From Chloroflexota bacterium (GTDB lineage Bacteria; Chloroflexota; UBA6077; FW602-bin22; JACPRP01): a DNA stretch of 64,000 nt. A program made the position numbers and the translations under genes. Location of the stretch: positions 1 to 64,000 of the forward strand of contig JAMCWX010000049.1 in the NCBI GenBank assembly GCA_023480885.1, read 5' to 3'. Every line of letters starts with the position of its first letter. The stretch's first letter is position 1. The notes below the pieces were generated by a model that made no database searches, had not been told where the DNA came from, and was given only the letters and a program-made list of their open reading frames with translations. Shown here in pieces: positions 9,298 through 19,427 of this stretch.

Positions 9298-9327
9298 CCC
9301 GTCCCTTCAGGGGCGGGTGTTTTGTTA
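9298..9327 (+). terminator. Intrinsic terminator in the ilvC leader
   Basis: CCCGTCCC-TTCA-GGGGCGGG 8-bp stem (one G-U) followed by TGTTTTGTT. Confidence 0.75.
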
Positions 9328-9395
9328 CTCCGCCCATGCCGTCTGGCAACTGAACTAATTCGAAGTAACGTGAGGAGGATCAGGAGCAAGGGACT

Positions 9396-10391
9396 ATGGC
9401 TAGTAAAATGTACTATGATTCGGACGCTGACCTGGGTATTGTTGCCAAGAAGACGATCGCCATCATTGGCTACGGAAGCCAAGGCCACGCGCACGCCCTC
9501 AACCTCAAAGATAGCGGCTGCAACGTAGTAGTAGGCCTTTACAAAGGCAGCAAGTCGTGGCCAGAGGCCGAGAAGGCTGGCCTGACGGTGAAGACAGTGG
9601 ACGAGGCTGCTAAAATGGCAGATATCATCATGATGCTCGTCCCCGATCAGGTCCAGAAGCAAATTTACTACGAGTCGATTGAGAAAGGCATGGCCGAGGG
9701 CAACACCTTGATGTTCGCTCACGGCTTCAACATACACTACAACCAGATCGTTCCCCCATCCAACGTGGATGTAATTATGGTTGCCCCAAAAAGCCCAGGC
9801 CATATGATGCGAAGGGTTTACACCGAGGGCAATGGAGTGCCTTCGCTGTTCGCAGTTTACCAGGACGTAAGCGGCAAAGCCTGGAACACGGCGCTAGCGT
9901 ATGCCAAAGGCATCGGCTCGACCAGAGCCGGAGTGCTGGAGACGACCTTTGCCGAGGAGACTGAGACGGATCTATTCGGAGAGCAGGCGGTCCTCTGCGG
10001 CGGCGTGACGGCTCTCATCCAGGCTGGCTTCGAGACGTTGGTGGATGCAGGATACCAGCCTGAACTGGCCTACTTCGAATGTCTGCACGAGCTCAAGCTG
10101 ATCGTCGACCTCATATACCAGGGCGGGATGAGCTACATGCGTTATTCTGTCAGCGATACGGCGGAGTACGGTGACTACACGGCCGGGCCAAGGCTCATCG
10201 ACGACAGAGTCAAGGCAGAAATGAAGAAGCTGCTGCAAGAGATTCAAGACGGCACCTTCGCTCGCACCTGGATACTCGAAAACCAGGCCGGTCGCCCCAG
10301 CTTCAACGCCCTGCGGCGCAAAGGGCAGAACCATCGGATCGAAATCGTGGGCAAGAAGCTCCGCGAAATGATGAGCTGGCTGCGCAAGTAA
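9396..10391 (+). CDS. ilvC: Ketol-acid reductoisomerase
   Basis: [91 protein letters not shown]. Confidence 0.98.
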   Translation: MASKMYYDSDADLGIVAKKTIAIIGYGSQGHAHALNLKDSGCNVVVGLYKGSKSWPEAEKAGLTVKTVDEAAKMADIIMMLVPDQVQKQIYYESIEKGMAEGNTLMFAHGFNIHYNQIVPPSNVDVIMVAPKSPGHMMRRVYTEGNGVPSLFAVYQDVSGKAWNTALAYAKGIGSTRAGVLETTFAEETETDLFGEQAVLCGGVTALIQAGFETLVDAGYQPELAYFECLHELKLIVDLIYQGGMSYMRYSVSDTAEYGDYTAGPRLIDDRVKAEMKKLLQEIQDGTFARTWILENQAGRPSFNALRRKGQNHRIEIVGKKLREMMSWLRK

Positions 10392-10415
10392 GCGCACAGC
10401 TTTATACGGGGATTG

Positions 10416-10450
10416 ATAGCGCGGATTTTTCACAATCTGCGCTATTTTTC
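10416..10450 (+). terminator. Intrinsic terminator downstream of ilvC
   Basis: ATAGCGCGGATT-TTTCAC-AATCTGCGCTAT 12-bp stem (one G-U) followed by TTTT. Confidence 0.85.
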
Positions 10451-10559
10451 TGCGTCCACTGCCCACAATGTGAATTTTCTGTAAGATTTGAAGCTGAAAG
10501 CATTTGTCATTTAGCTACGATTTGCTCTTAAGATTTATGCAAGCCAGCAACTGTGGGAG

Positions 10560-11490
10560 GAAGCAGATATCCTCAGTCACGGCAATTCGGCGCTGCGACT
10601 CTTCCGAGAACAGAAAGGTTCCTGCGATTCGACGAGGCTGAGCCTCCTGCTCGCATGCCTGCCAGCCATTGCTGCCCTTATCCTCAGTCTCTTGCTCATC
10701 AATCCATTCCTCTCAGACTATGGCGATAACGCCCTTTATCTAATCCTGGCCAAATCGCTGGCCACAGGGCAAGGCTTCGTCGTCATCGGCGAGCATGGCA
10801 ACCCCTTTGATATGCTAAACCCGTACGGCTACCCCTTGTTTCTAGCGCTGCAAATGCTGGCCTTCGGCAGGGACCAGGAACTGGCAGCTTTGGTGTACCC
10901 CCTGAAGTTCTCAAGCGCAATTCTCTTTGCCGGCTCGGCGCTGCTAACCTACCACCTCGCCGCAAAGCGCCAGCCTCAATCGATAGCCCTGCTGTGCTCA
11001 TTCCTGACAATCCTGAGTCCCCTCGCTCTGCGATATCCCAGGGTTCCTGTTCCCGCACCTATTCGTCTTGCCCAATCTAAATTCGCTTCCAACCCAGCGC
11101 ATTGTCGAACTACTCGTTCTTTCTCTCCTCGCCGCGGGCTGGATTGCAATGGTAAGAGCAGGCCCCCACCTGGCCGAGATCTACATCCCGGTCTCCGTCG
11201 TCGCCCTATCAGCCTGGTGGCAAATCGATAGGTTTCTCGTTCCGCTCCTTCCGTTCCTGATGCTGTATCTTGCAGTCGGAATTCAACTGCTTTCTGTTGC
11301 CATCGCGGATGTTATCAACGCGGGTATGACGATGCCTCAGGTAGGGGCGCGATTTATCGCGCCCGGGGAGCCCTGTCCGCCCCTGAACTCCCTCTGCGAG
11401 AGGGCTAGGGTGAGGGCTCGTGCAATGAATTCGCCATTAGATTCCACAGTGATGTCGCTGAAGCCATATCTCATGTACGCTTATGTGTAA
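10560..11490 (+). pseudogene. Degraded ArnT/PMT-like membrane glycosyltransferase
   Basis: N-terminal part FLSDYGDNALYLILAKSLATGQGFVVIGEHGNPFDMLNPYGYPLFLA and C-terminal part LSAWWQIDRFLVPLLPFLMLYLAVGI lie in different frames with the middle apparently missing. Confidence 0.65.
11341..11432. repeat. Intergenic palindromic repeat cluster
   Basis: GGGCGCGAT-TT-ATCGCGCCC (11345-11364) followed by ctccctctgcgagagggctagggtgagggc. Confidence 0.6.
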
Positions 11491-12732
11491 TCAGTTTCGT
11501 TGGGGCGCGCTGCGGATTTCCTTGGATAGCTTTCCGATCAGGTAGGCCATTCGAACAGAGTTCAGGTTATACTTTGTCACAAGCAAAAGTGAGCGCAAGA
11601 ACTGCCAACCACGATTGTTTGACCGAACTGCCTCACCCCCACGAAAAGCGATGAGCCTTTTCCTGGAACTCACGTTTTCCAGAGCAATTCTGGCCTTGCC
11701 AAGAACACTCGACTCCTCGGCGATTTGTGTGATGGTGCTCGGCAAATGCGACAGAGCGTCGAAGTCAAATCGAGGCAAATGCCGCTCCAAGTTCTCGATG
11801 GCGCCGAACATCCCATTGGATTGAATCACAGCTTTCGCTGACTCCAGGAACCTCTTGACCTCCGCCGTCTTCAAAGTTTCGTCGAGCGCGCTCAGCGCAA
11901 GGAACAGTGCTCCCGTTGTCTTGTATTCCTTAGAACTGCGCAGTAAGTAGTCCCAATCTATTCCGCCATCGCCACGCATCTGCACTATTGCAGCCAGATC
12001 GCACAGATTCCGCCACTGCCAGTTCGGCGCGAAATGATGCCCGTAAAGATGCGCGGCCAGATGATGCATTTCGTCCTCAACGGACAACGCCAGTGCCTCG
12101 ATCTTGCCAATCCTTATAACTTCCGCGCGTTTCCAAAGCGTATCCAGATTGATCGCGAACGGCGATTTCTCTGATACCAGAGCCCGGTGTATTTCCACAG
12201 AGACGCCGCCATCCATTGCCGCCACCCATGGCTGTCTCACGTAATCTTTAGCGTACTCTTCATCGAGTTCCCCTTTATCGTAATACCTGAAGCGGTTCTC
12301 AGCCAGCACCCTCTCGGCGCGCTCCATTTGCTCCGGCCGAACCAGCAAATCGACGGCGCACATCTGCCGCAAGGCGATGTGCGGATACACGCTGTTCAGA
12401 AGGGCTATGCCCTTCAGCGCCATCACCTCAATTCCTTCGCGTGCTAACTTTTCGAGCAGCAACTCGGCTTCCCTTGTCAGAATGATGTTGCGAACGCTGT
12501 TCGCGACATACGAAAGCCTCAGATTAGCCCAAACATCGAGAGGCACAAGGTGTCCGAGCTTAGCCTCCTTCAGGCAGTAGAAGACGAGGGCTGAGATGCC
12601 AGTTCTTTCGGCTTTGTATTCTAGCTCCCGCCAGTTCGGAGCTTTCGCGAGGATATCACGAAGATCTTGCGCCGTCCTCTCATCGATCTCAACCCTTGTG
12701 ACTTTATGGAATAACTGCTCGGTGGACGTCAT
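11491..12732 (-). CDS. Nucleotidyltransferase family protein (NTP_transf_5-like)
   Basis: MALKGIALLNSVYPHIALRQMCAVDLLVRPEQMERAERVL...HHLAAHLYGHHF. Confidence 0.8.
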   Translation of the reverse strand: MTSTEQLFHKVTRVEIDERTAQDLRDILAKAPNWRELEYKAERTGISALVFYCLKEAKLGHLVPLDVWANLRLSYVANSVRNIILTREAELLLEKLAREGIEVMALKGIALLNSVYPHIALRQMCAVDLLVRPEQMERAERVLAENRFRYYDKGELDEEYAKDYVRQPWVAAMDGGVSVEIHRALVSEKSPFAINLDTLWKRAEVIRIGKIEALALSVEDEMHHLAAHLYGHHFAPNWQWRNLCDLAAIVQMRGDGGIDWDYLLRSSKEYKTTGALFLALSALDETLKTAEVKRFLESAKAVIQSNGMFGAIENLERHLPRFDFDALSHLPSTITQIAEESSVLGKARIALENVSSRKRLIAFRGGEAVRSNNRGWQFLRSLLLVTKYNLNSVRMAYLIGKLSKEIRSAPQRN

Positions 12733-12820
12733 GGCTATGGACCACCCCCAAGATCGTCGCAGGTGACACGGACACGGTGTTCGCCTCCAAGATCTGTCAT
12801 AGTTGGCTCCAGCAGAAGCG

Positions 12821-13708
12821 TCATAAGCCCACTCCCTCCATTTTCTCCAAGAGTTCGTTCAGCACTGAAGGAGAGGAACGATGATCCTGACCCAAGAAAA
12901 GCCTGTACGCCGATGCCCTTCCAGCCAACTCCCAGAGGATCTTCAGCAGCCTGGGCCGCTGGGTTACCTCATCGGGAATCATTACGTTTCTGAGCAGCAG
13001 TCGGAACAGTTCTCTCCTGTCCGTGATCATCTCTGCAGTCGTCCTGGCCTCCGCGGTGATCCTGGGGAAGAGAACGAATTGCGGATTCGTGATCGGCTGG
13101 AACACTTCCTTTGGGTAGTAGTTCAAGACCTCGATGAGCTTCTTGGTAGGGTTGCCATCTTCAACCGAAAGCACTGAAAGGAAAGGGAGGAAACGTATGC
13201 TTTGCCCTTCCAGCCTAAATAGAAGAATGTCGTCGGCGACGATGCTGCATCCGATCCGCAACGCCGTCAAGGTTATAGTGGTCTTGCCACTAGAATGGTT
13301 ACCTGGGAAGATGAACCCCCGACATTTGTGATCGACGAAGGCAGCCGAGTGCATCACGAATATCTCGTTACTCTGTAGAACGCTGAGGATAGGAGCTAAT
13401 AGCATAGCCCAGCCTGCCAAAGTGGGCGCTATGCACGCTTCGATTGTCTTGGTTTCTTTGTCAAGGCAGACGCAGCCGGCGCTGTTGTGGAGGCGAATTC
13501 CATCACGGTTCGACGTTTTCGACTCGAACAGGTCTACGACCTTGTCACTTCCATCGACTTTGGTGAGGTTTAGATGCCAGGAATCTGGACAAACCTCCGG
13601 CAGAAGGAAGAGCCCAAATAGCCTTTGCAATCCATCTGCAAGGCACGGCTCATCACACCTGGCATCTACCTTCAGACCATAGATGTCCAGAGGTATAGAC
13701 TGTGCCAG
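12821..13708 (-). CDS. HPr kinase/phosphorylase-like (HprK-related) protein
   Basis: GFIFPGNHSSGKTTITLTALRIGCSIVADDILLF (Walker A plus DD motif); frame stays open upstream to a CTG at 13708 preceded by AGGAGG. Confidence 0.75.
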   Translation of the reverse strand: MAQSIPLDIYGLKVDARCDEPCLADGLQRLFGLFLLPEVCPDSWHLNLTKVDGSDKVVDLFESKTSNRDGIRLHNSAGCVCLDKETKTIEACIAPTLAGWAMLLAPILSVLQSNEIFVMHSAAFVDHKCRGFIFPGNHSSGKTTITLTALRIGCSIVADDILLFRLEGQSIRFLPFLSVLSVEDGNPTKKLIEVLNYYPKEVFQPITNPQFVLFPRITAEARTTAEMITDRRELFRLLLRNVMIPDEVTQRPRLLKILWELAGRASAYRLFLGQDHRSSPSVLNELLEKMEGVGL

Positions 13709-13877
13709 ATTAGCCTCCTAATGAGAGTAATCACGCGGACCCTCCACGAGTTACAGCAACCGCTCGTGGTGCGCCACGGCTTTCTGCGGCCCCCCTTAGA
13801 GCATATTCTATTTTGTCAGTCTTAAAATCATCCTCACGCTCCAACGGTGATAGATGAACGCTTCTTAATGATGCGCA

Positions 13878-13908
13878 TTGGGCTAACGCCGTCGCCTCGT
13901 GTTATAAT
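13878..13908 (+). promoter_or_regulatory. Putative promoter of ychF-like gene
   Basis: Extended -10 TGTTATAAT (TATAAT 13903-13908); weak -35 TTGGGC. Confidence 0.45.
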
Positions 13909-13947
13909 ATCAAAATAGTTTGTCTCTCAGAGGTGACTGCCAGGATA

Positions 13948-15045
13948 ATGGAAATTGGAATTATGGGTCTGCCGAGCGCCGGTAAGACAGTTGTGTTCAA
14001 CGCATTGAGCCGAGCGAAGGTTCCAGTGGCTACTTATTCAGCGCCTTCTAGCGAGCCGAATCTGGCAGTAGTCAAGGTGCCAGACTCGCGGTTAACGGCG
14101 CTCGCTCAGTTGTTTCAGCCACGAAAAGTGACCCCGGCTGAGGTCCGCTACGTCGACGTTGCCGGCCTGATGCAGGGCATGGGCAGGGATAGCCAGGCCG
14201 CACAACTGCTGGCCCAACTGCGCGGCTGCGACGCGTTGCTCGTGGTTGTGCGTGGGTTTACCAACGAGTCAGTTGCTCATCCGCTCGGCTCGGTCGACCC
14301 CGAGCGTGACCTGGACATATTGGCAACCGAGCTGATGCTCGCGGACCTCGGGGTAGTGGAAAAGCGACTGGAACGGCTCGAAAAAGAAGTGCGCAGTAAC
14401 AAGGGCACCGAGATAGAGCGGCAGAAGCGCGAGAGAGAGTACACGTTGTTGCAGGGCATTCAGGCGCTGCTCGCCGACGGGAAGCCAGCTCGAATGATGG
14501 ACCTTGACGTCAACGACGAAATACTGCTGCGCGGATACGGCTTCCTGACCCAGAAACCATGGCTGATCGCGCTGAACACCGACGACGCTGGCGCTGACGA
14601 CAGCTTGATCGAGCGACTTCGGGCGCGCTGGGAGGATTCGAGAACTCAGGTGGCGGCGATCGCTGGAAGGTTGGAGATGGACCTTGCCGAGCTGTCCGAC
14701 GAAGAGGCCGCCGAATTTCTGGTCGCCTGGGACGTGGCGGAACCAGCGCTGGACCGCGTTATTCAGCTTTCCTACAAGCTGCTGGATCTCATCTCGTTCT
14801 TCACCGTCGGCGAAGATGAGGTGCGCGCCTGGACGCTGAAGCGCGGAGCGAACGCGGTCGAAGCCGCCGCCGCGATCCACACCAGCATTGCCAAGGCGTT
14901 CATCCGCGCGGAGGTCATCCGCTACAACGAACTGCTCGAATGTGGTGGTTGGGCAGAAGCTCGAAAGCGCGGCCTACTTCGCTCCGAGGGGCGCACGTAC
15001 ATCGTGCAAGACGGGGATGTGGCACAGTTCCTTCACAATGCATGA
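13948..15045 (+). CDS. ychF: YchF/Obg-family GTPase
   Basis: MEIGIMGLPSAGKTVVFNALSRAKV; VRYVDVAGLMQGMGRDSQAAQLLAQLRGCDALLVVVRGF; C-terminal TGS-like region. Confidence 0.9.
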   Translation: MEIGIMGLPSAGKTVVFNALSRAKVPVATYSAPSSEPNLAVVKVPDSRLTALAQLFQPRKVTPAEVRYVDVAGLMQGMGRDSQAAQLLAQLRGCDALLVVVRGFTNESVAHPLGSVDPERDLDILATELMLADLGVVEKRLERLEKEVRSNKGTEIERQKREREYTLLQGIQALLADGKPARMMDLDVNDEILLRGYGFLTQKPWLIALNTDDAGADDSLIERLRARWEDSRTQVAAIAGRLEMDLAELSDEEAAEFLVAWDVAEPALDRVIQLSYKLLDLISFFTVGEDEVRAWTLKRGANAVEAAAAIHTSIAKAFIRAEVIRYNELLECGGWAEARKRGLLRSEGRTYIVQDGDVAQFLHNA

Positions 15046-15243
15046 CCGGCTGCCTCAGTTGTCACTGGCAGGTTCCCCGATCGTTCGACAACCAGTTCTG
15101 CTCGCTCGGCCCCCATCAAGGGCAATAATACTTGCCTACTAGAAGCATTCTGTAGATAATATGTGATGGCAGCAGATCGTTAGGCGCCGGGGCGTCCGGT
15201 CTTTATTGTTCATCGTCTCGGTGACGCTCAGGGGGTTTCGATA

Positions 15244-18200
15244 GTGTCCAGCAACAACGGAGGAAAATCCAGCGTATCGACGAGTCCGATCTATCTCGGT
15301 CTGGACATCGGCGCTGTAAATATCAGGGCTGCTGTTCTGGACCACCTTTCCCGCATTGTTTACCTGGATTCCGAACGCATCTTCAAAGGTCCAGCCACAG
15401 CCGTGGCTGCGCTGGTGGAGCGACTTCAGCAGCACGTGTCGACGGAACGCCTTGCCGGCGCCGGCGTATGTGGCTCAGGCAGGCACATCTACGATGATCA
15501 ACCCGGGTGGCAGGTATTTACCTCCCCTTACGCAGCGATCGCTGGCGTCCTCTGGGATCAGTCGGAGCCAAAGACGATCATAGCCATTGGTGGCCAGAGT
15601 TCTCTGGTGATCGGCCTCGAACGTGGCATGGAGAAGCCCTGGCGTGTGGCGCGCTCGCCGTTATGCGCCGCAGGCACTGGCCGCTTCCTGGAGCAGCAAG
15701 CGTCGCGCCTGGGCATCCCAATCGAGGAGTTTGGACGCCGCGCGCTGGAATGGACGGAACCTCCTCCGCGCGTCGCCGCTCGCTGCAGCGTTTTCGCCAA
15801 GTCAGACCTTATCCACCTGCAACAGAAGGGTTGGCCGGTTGCAGCTATGCTGGCCGGCCTCTCGGACAGCGTGGCACGAATGATTCAGGCCCAATGGAGA
15901 GATCGATTTGAGCCGCCGATTTACTGCATCGGTGGGGTCGCGGCCAATGAGGGGGTCGTACGCGCGCTGTCCCAGGTTCTTGGCACTCAACAGATCGTCG
16001 TGCCGCCCGAGCACGGCAGCCGCGAGGCAATCGGCGCGGCCCTGCTGGCCAGGGATGCCTCGATCTGTCCTTCGTCGCTTTATCCCAGCAAGGACGGAGA
16101 ATCCGAGGTCTACTTCCTTTCTCGGGGACTGGAGCGAACAGTTACCTCGGATGGATGGCAACCCTGGAATCTGCAGACAAAGGTTGTAGACGCGTATCTT
16201 GGCGTGGACGTAGGTTCTACCAGCACCAAGGCCGCGATCATAAGCCCTTCTGGAGACGTAATCGCCAAGACGTACCTGATGACCGCAGGCCAGCCACTGG
16301 AAGCAGTCAAGAAAGTAATGGCGAACCTGGCGCCGATGGTGGAAGACAAGGTCAAAGTGAAGGCAGTTGGCGTAACAGGCTCTGGCCGATACCTCGTCGG
16401 CAATTTCATCGGCGCGGACTTGATAAAGAACGAGATCACGGCTCAGACCAGGGCCGCGCTCCACATAGACCCACAGGTCAACACCGTCTTCGAGCTTGGC
16501 GGCCAGGATTCCAAGTTCGTCTATCTCGAGAATGGCACGGTCCTGGATTATCAGATGAACAAGGCTTGCGCCGCCGGCACCGGGAGTTTCATCGACGAGT
16601 TAGCCGAGCAGCTCGGCATCTCGACGCGCACAGGAGAGTTCGCTCAGTTGGCCTTTAGCGCTGACGAGCAACTCGACCTGGGAGAGAAATGCACGGCCTT
16701 TATGAGTCAGGCCGTTACCTCGGCGCAGCACGCCGGCGTGTCCCGAGAGGTTATCGTTTCCAGCTTATCCACCTCGTTGGCGAAGAACTACCTCTCGAAA
16801 GTAGTGGGCACTCGAAAAGCAGGAGACCGCGTCTTCTTGACAGGCGCCGTCTTCTACAACGAGGCAGCCGTCGCGGCCTTCAAAGCTGAACTACCCAGCA
16901 AAACCTTCGTCGTGCCCGACCACAAAGAAGTGACTGGCGCTATCGGCGCCGCGCTCCTCGCGATGGAGGCCATGCCCGAGGAAGCGGAATCGGGCTTCAA
17001 GGGCTTCTCGCGGTTGGCCCAGGAGGGCTACAAGCTCAGCAACTTCAACTGCTACCAGTGCGAAAACAGTTGCGCCATCAGCGTGATGACGACCGACACG
17101 GGTGCCAGGCTCTTCTACGGGTCTCGGTGCGACCTCTACGACTCCGCCGGCGCAGGCGCGAAGAAGGGGAAAGCGCCAACACCGTTCACGACGAGAGAAG
17201 CCCTGCTATTCGAGGGCTACGAGCCGACAAAAGGTACGGGCGCGGTAGTGGGCGTCCCTCGGGCTCTGCTGACGCACGATCTGGCGCCGATGTTGACAGG
17301 ATTCCTTAACGCCCTCGGCTTGCGCGCGCGCTATTCATCGCCAACCAGCAAACGTCTCATCGAGAGATCGTTGGAGCACGCCTACACCGACAGCTGTTTC
17401 CCCATAAAACTGCTCCACGGCCACGTGGCGGAGCTCTTGGACGAAGGCGTCGACTACATCCTCATCCCCGACAGCATTCGCATGTCCGTAAAGGATGGAG
17501 ACGAAGACCAGCGCTATTCCTGCCCTCTAGTACAGGCTTCACCATACATTGTCAGGTCGGTTTACAATCTAGGCGACAGATTGTTGGATCCGGTCATCGA
17601 CTTCTCGCGTGGAGACGCCGAAGTTATCCGCAACTTCGCCAAAGTGGCGCAGCGAATGGGATTCGGCGAGAAAGAGGGCGTGAAGGCCATTAAAGAAGGA
17701 CTGGCCAGACAGCATGAGTTCGAGGCCAAACTGAGAGAAGCAGGGAAAGAGGTACTTAATGAGCTGGCTCACAAACCCGATGCGCTGGGAGTAGTCTTGC
17801 TCTCACGCGCTTACAATGCGCAGGACGCCGGCGCCAACCTCGGTATGGCCCAGGAATTGGACAGGCTAGGTGTAGTGCCTATTCCATTGGACTTCTTGCC
17901 TCTCGACGATGTCGATGTCAAGAGCATCACGGACCGGCCTTACTGGAATTACGAGCGCAAGATACTAGCGGCGTCTAAGCTGATCGCCGAGAATCCTCAG
18001 CTTTTCGGACTATTTCTGTCGAACTTTGGCTGTGGGCCTAACTCGTTCATTCAAAACGTGGTCGAGGATATTATGGGCAGCAAGCCCCTCGGCAACATCG
18101 AAATAGACGAGCACGCGGCCGAGGCAGGCTACATCACCCGCATAGAAGCGCTGATCGACACTATCAGAGGTTACCGACGCGCCGGCCTGCAACTGGGTGG

Positions 18201-19419
18201 CGATCCAGCCAAGTACGCGCGGAGAGTGCCATCGTCTGTGCGCTCCGGCGAGACCGTGCTCGTCGCACGCATGGCCGATCACGCCGAAGCGGTGGCCGCG
18301 GCCATGCGCTCTTTCGGCGTGAATGCCCACGTGCTGCCAGAGTCCGACGAGCGCAGCATGGCGCTGAGCCGTGACGTGACCAGCGGCAAGGAGTGCCTGC
18401 CTTTCAGGGATTCTCTGGGAGTGTTCCTGCGAATGGCCGAAGACGGCGCCATTCCTAGAAACGCCAGAGCGCTGATGGCAGGCTCATTCGGACCGTGCAG
18501 ACTCGGCAAGTACGCGCAGGAACAGCAAAAAATACTGTCGGAAAGAGGCGTGCAGATCGAGATCATGACCACAGTCTCGAACAACGCCTATTCAGACCTC
18601 GGCCTGGGCACGAAGTTCGAGCTACTGGCGTGGCAAGGGATAGTTGCCACCGACCTGCTGCAGAGGATGCTCTGGAAGACCCGCCCCTACGAGCGAGCCC
18701 GCGGTCTGGCCAATCAGGTGTATGACGAGTATCTTCGACAACTAATTAAGGCCATCGAAGCGCGACAGCCCGTCGACACGCTCATGAGGCAAGCCCAGAG
18801 GGCATTTGTCGAGGTGCGCAACCATTCGCTTCCACGGCGACCGCTGGTAGGCATCAACGGCGAGATATACCTGCGCGCGAACCGTTTCTGCAACAAGGAC
18901 CTGGTAACACTATGCGAGGCCCACGGTCTGGAAGTCGAAGTTGCCCCTATGGCCGAATGGATTAAGTACACTACCATCAGGAACGTGGAAGACGCCTGGA
19001 CAAACCGCGAGATGGGCAGACTGATGAAAGGTCTGTTGCGGAAGCTTGCCACCGATTTCTACGAAAGGCGCATGACTTCGTGGGTGACGGAACTGGTTCA
19101 CGAGTCTGAGCCCAGCACGCGCGAGTTGCTGGAAACATCATCGAGCTATCTGCCCAGTTGCAACGGCTCCGAGGCAGTGCTATCGCTTGGCAGCGGAATT
19201 AGGCAGATGCGCGATCCACATTTCGCGGGGGTGATCTCGGTTATGCCTCACGGATGTATGCCTGGAGGAATAGTCGCCGCGCTCACAGAGCAAATATCGA
19301 AGGAATACGGCAACAAGCCCTGGATTAGCCTGACATACGACGGATTCCCCGACAAAGTGAATCCCGAACGCATCGCCGACCTCGCCGAGCAACTCCGCCA
19401 CAAATCGTCGCAGGTTTGA
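15244..19419 (+). CDS. Acyl-CoA dehydratase activase/BadF-BcrA ATPase family, two ASKHA modules fused to DUF2229/HgdB-like region
   Basis: YLGLDIGAVNIRAAV and YLGVDVGSTSTKAAIIS; CAAGTGRFLEQQA and CAAGTGSFIDELAEQLGI; NCYQCENSCAI; GVPRALLTHDLAPMLTGF; 1391 aa. Confidence 0.92.
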   Translation: MSSNNGGKSSVSTSPIYLGLDIGAVNIRAAVLDHLSRIVYLDSERIFKGPATAVAALVERLQQHVSTERLAGAGVCGSGRHIYDDQPGWQVFTSPYAAIAGVLWDQSEPKTIIAIGGQSSLVIGLERGMEKPWRVARSPLCAAGTGRFLEQQASRLGIPIEEFGRRALEWTEPPPRVAARCSVFAKSDLIHLQQKGWPVAAMLAGLSDSVARMIQAQWRDRFEPPIYCIGGVAANEGVVRALSQVLGTQQIVVPPEHGSREAIGAALLARDASICPSSLYPSKDGESEVYFLSRGLERTVTSDGWQPWNLQTKVVDAYLGVDVGSTSTKAAIISPSGDVIAKTYLMTAGQPLEAVKKVMANLAPMVEDKVKVKAVGVTGSGRYLVGNFIGADLIKNEITAQTRAALHIDPQVNTVFELGGQDSKFVYLENGTVLDYQMNKACAAGTGSFIDELAEQLGISTRTGEFAQLAFSADEQLDLGEKCTAFMSQAVTSAQHAGVSREVIVSSLSTSLAKNYLSKVVGTRKAGDRVFLTGAVFYNEAAVAAFKAELPSKTFVVPDHKEVTGAIGAALLAMEAMPEEAESGFKGFSRLAQEGYKLSNFNCYQCENSCAISVMTTDTGARLFYGSRCDLYDSAGAGAKKGKAPTPFTTREALLFEGYEPTKGTGAVVGVPRALLTHDLAPMLTGFLNALGLRARYSSPTSKRLIERSLEHAYTDSCFPIKLLHGHVAELLDEGVDYILIPDSIRMSVKDGDEDQRYSCPLVQASPYIVRSVYNLGDRLLDPVIDFSRGDAEVIRNFAKVAQRMGFGEKEGVKAIKEGLARQHEFEAKLREAGKEVLNELAHKPDALGVVLLSRAYNAQDAGANLGMAQELDRLGVVPIPLDFLPLDDVDVKSITDRPYWNYERKILAASKLIAENPQLFGLFLSNFGCGPNSFIQNVVEDIMGSKPLGNIEIDEHAAEAGYITRIEALIDTIRGYRRAGLQLGGDPAKYARRVPSSVRSGETVLVARMADHAEAVAAAMRSFGVNAHVLPESDERSMALSRDVTSGKECLPFRDSLGVFLRMAEDGAIPRNARALMAGSFGPCRLGKYAQEQQKILSERGVQIEIMTTVSNNAYSDLGLGTKFELLAWQGIVATDLLQRMLWKTRPYERARGLANQVYDEYLRQLIKAIEARQPVDTLMRQAQRAFVEVRNHSLPRRPLVGINGEIYLRANRFCNKDLVTLCEAHGLEVEVAPMAEWIKYTTIRNVEDAWTNREMGRLMKGLLRKLATDFYERRMTSWVTELVHESEPSTRELLETSSSYLPSCNGSEAVLSLGSGIRQMRDPHFAGVISVMPHGCMPGGIVAALTEQISKEYGNKPWISLTYDGFPDKVNPERIADLAEQLRHKSSQV

Positions 19420-19427
19420 ACTCCGGC

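Noticed and set aside
8979-9803. 274-aa minus-strand ORF overlapping the leader and ilvC
   Set aside because: Antisense to ilvC and the T-box region; no recognisable domain; explained by codon bias of the real gene.
15802-16464. 220-aa minus-strand ORF
   Set aside because: Antisense shadow of the large activase gene.
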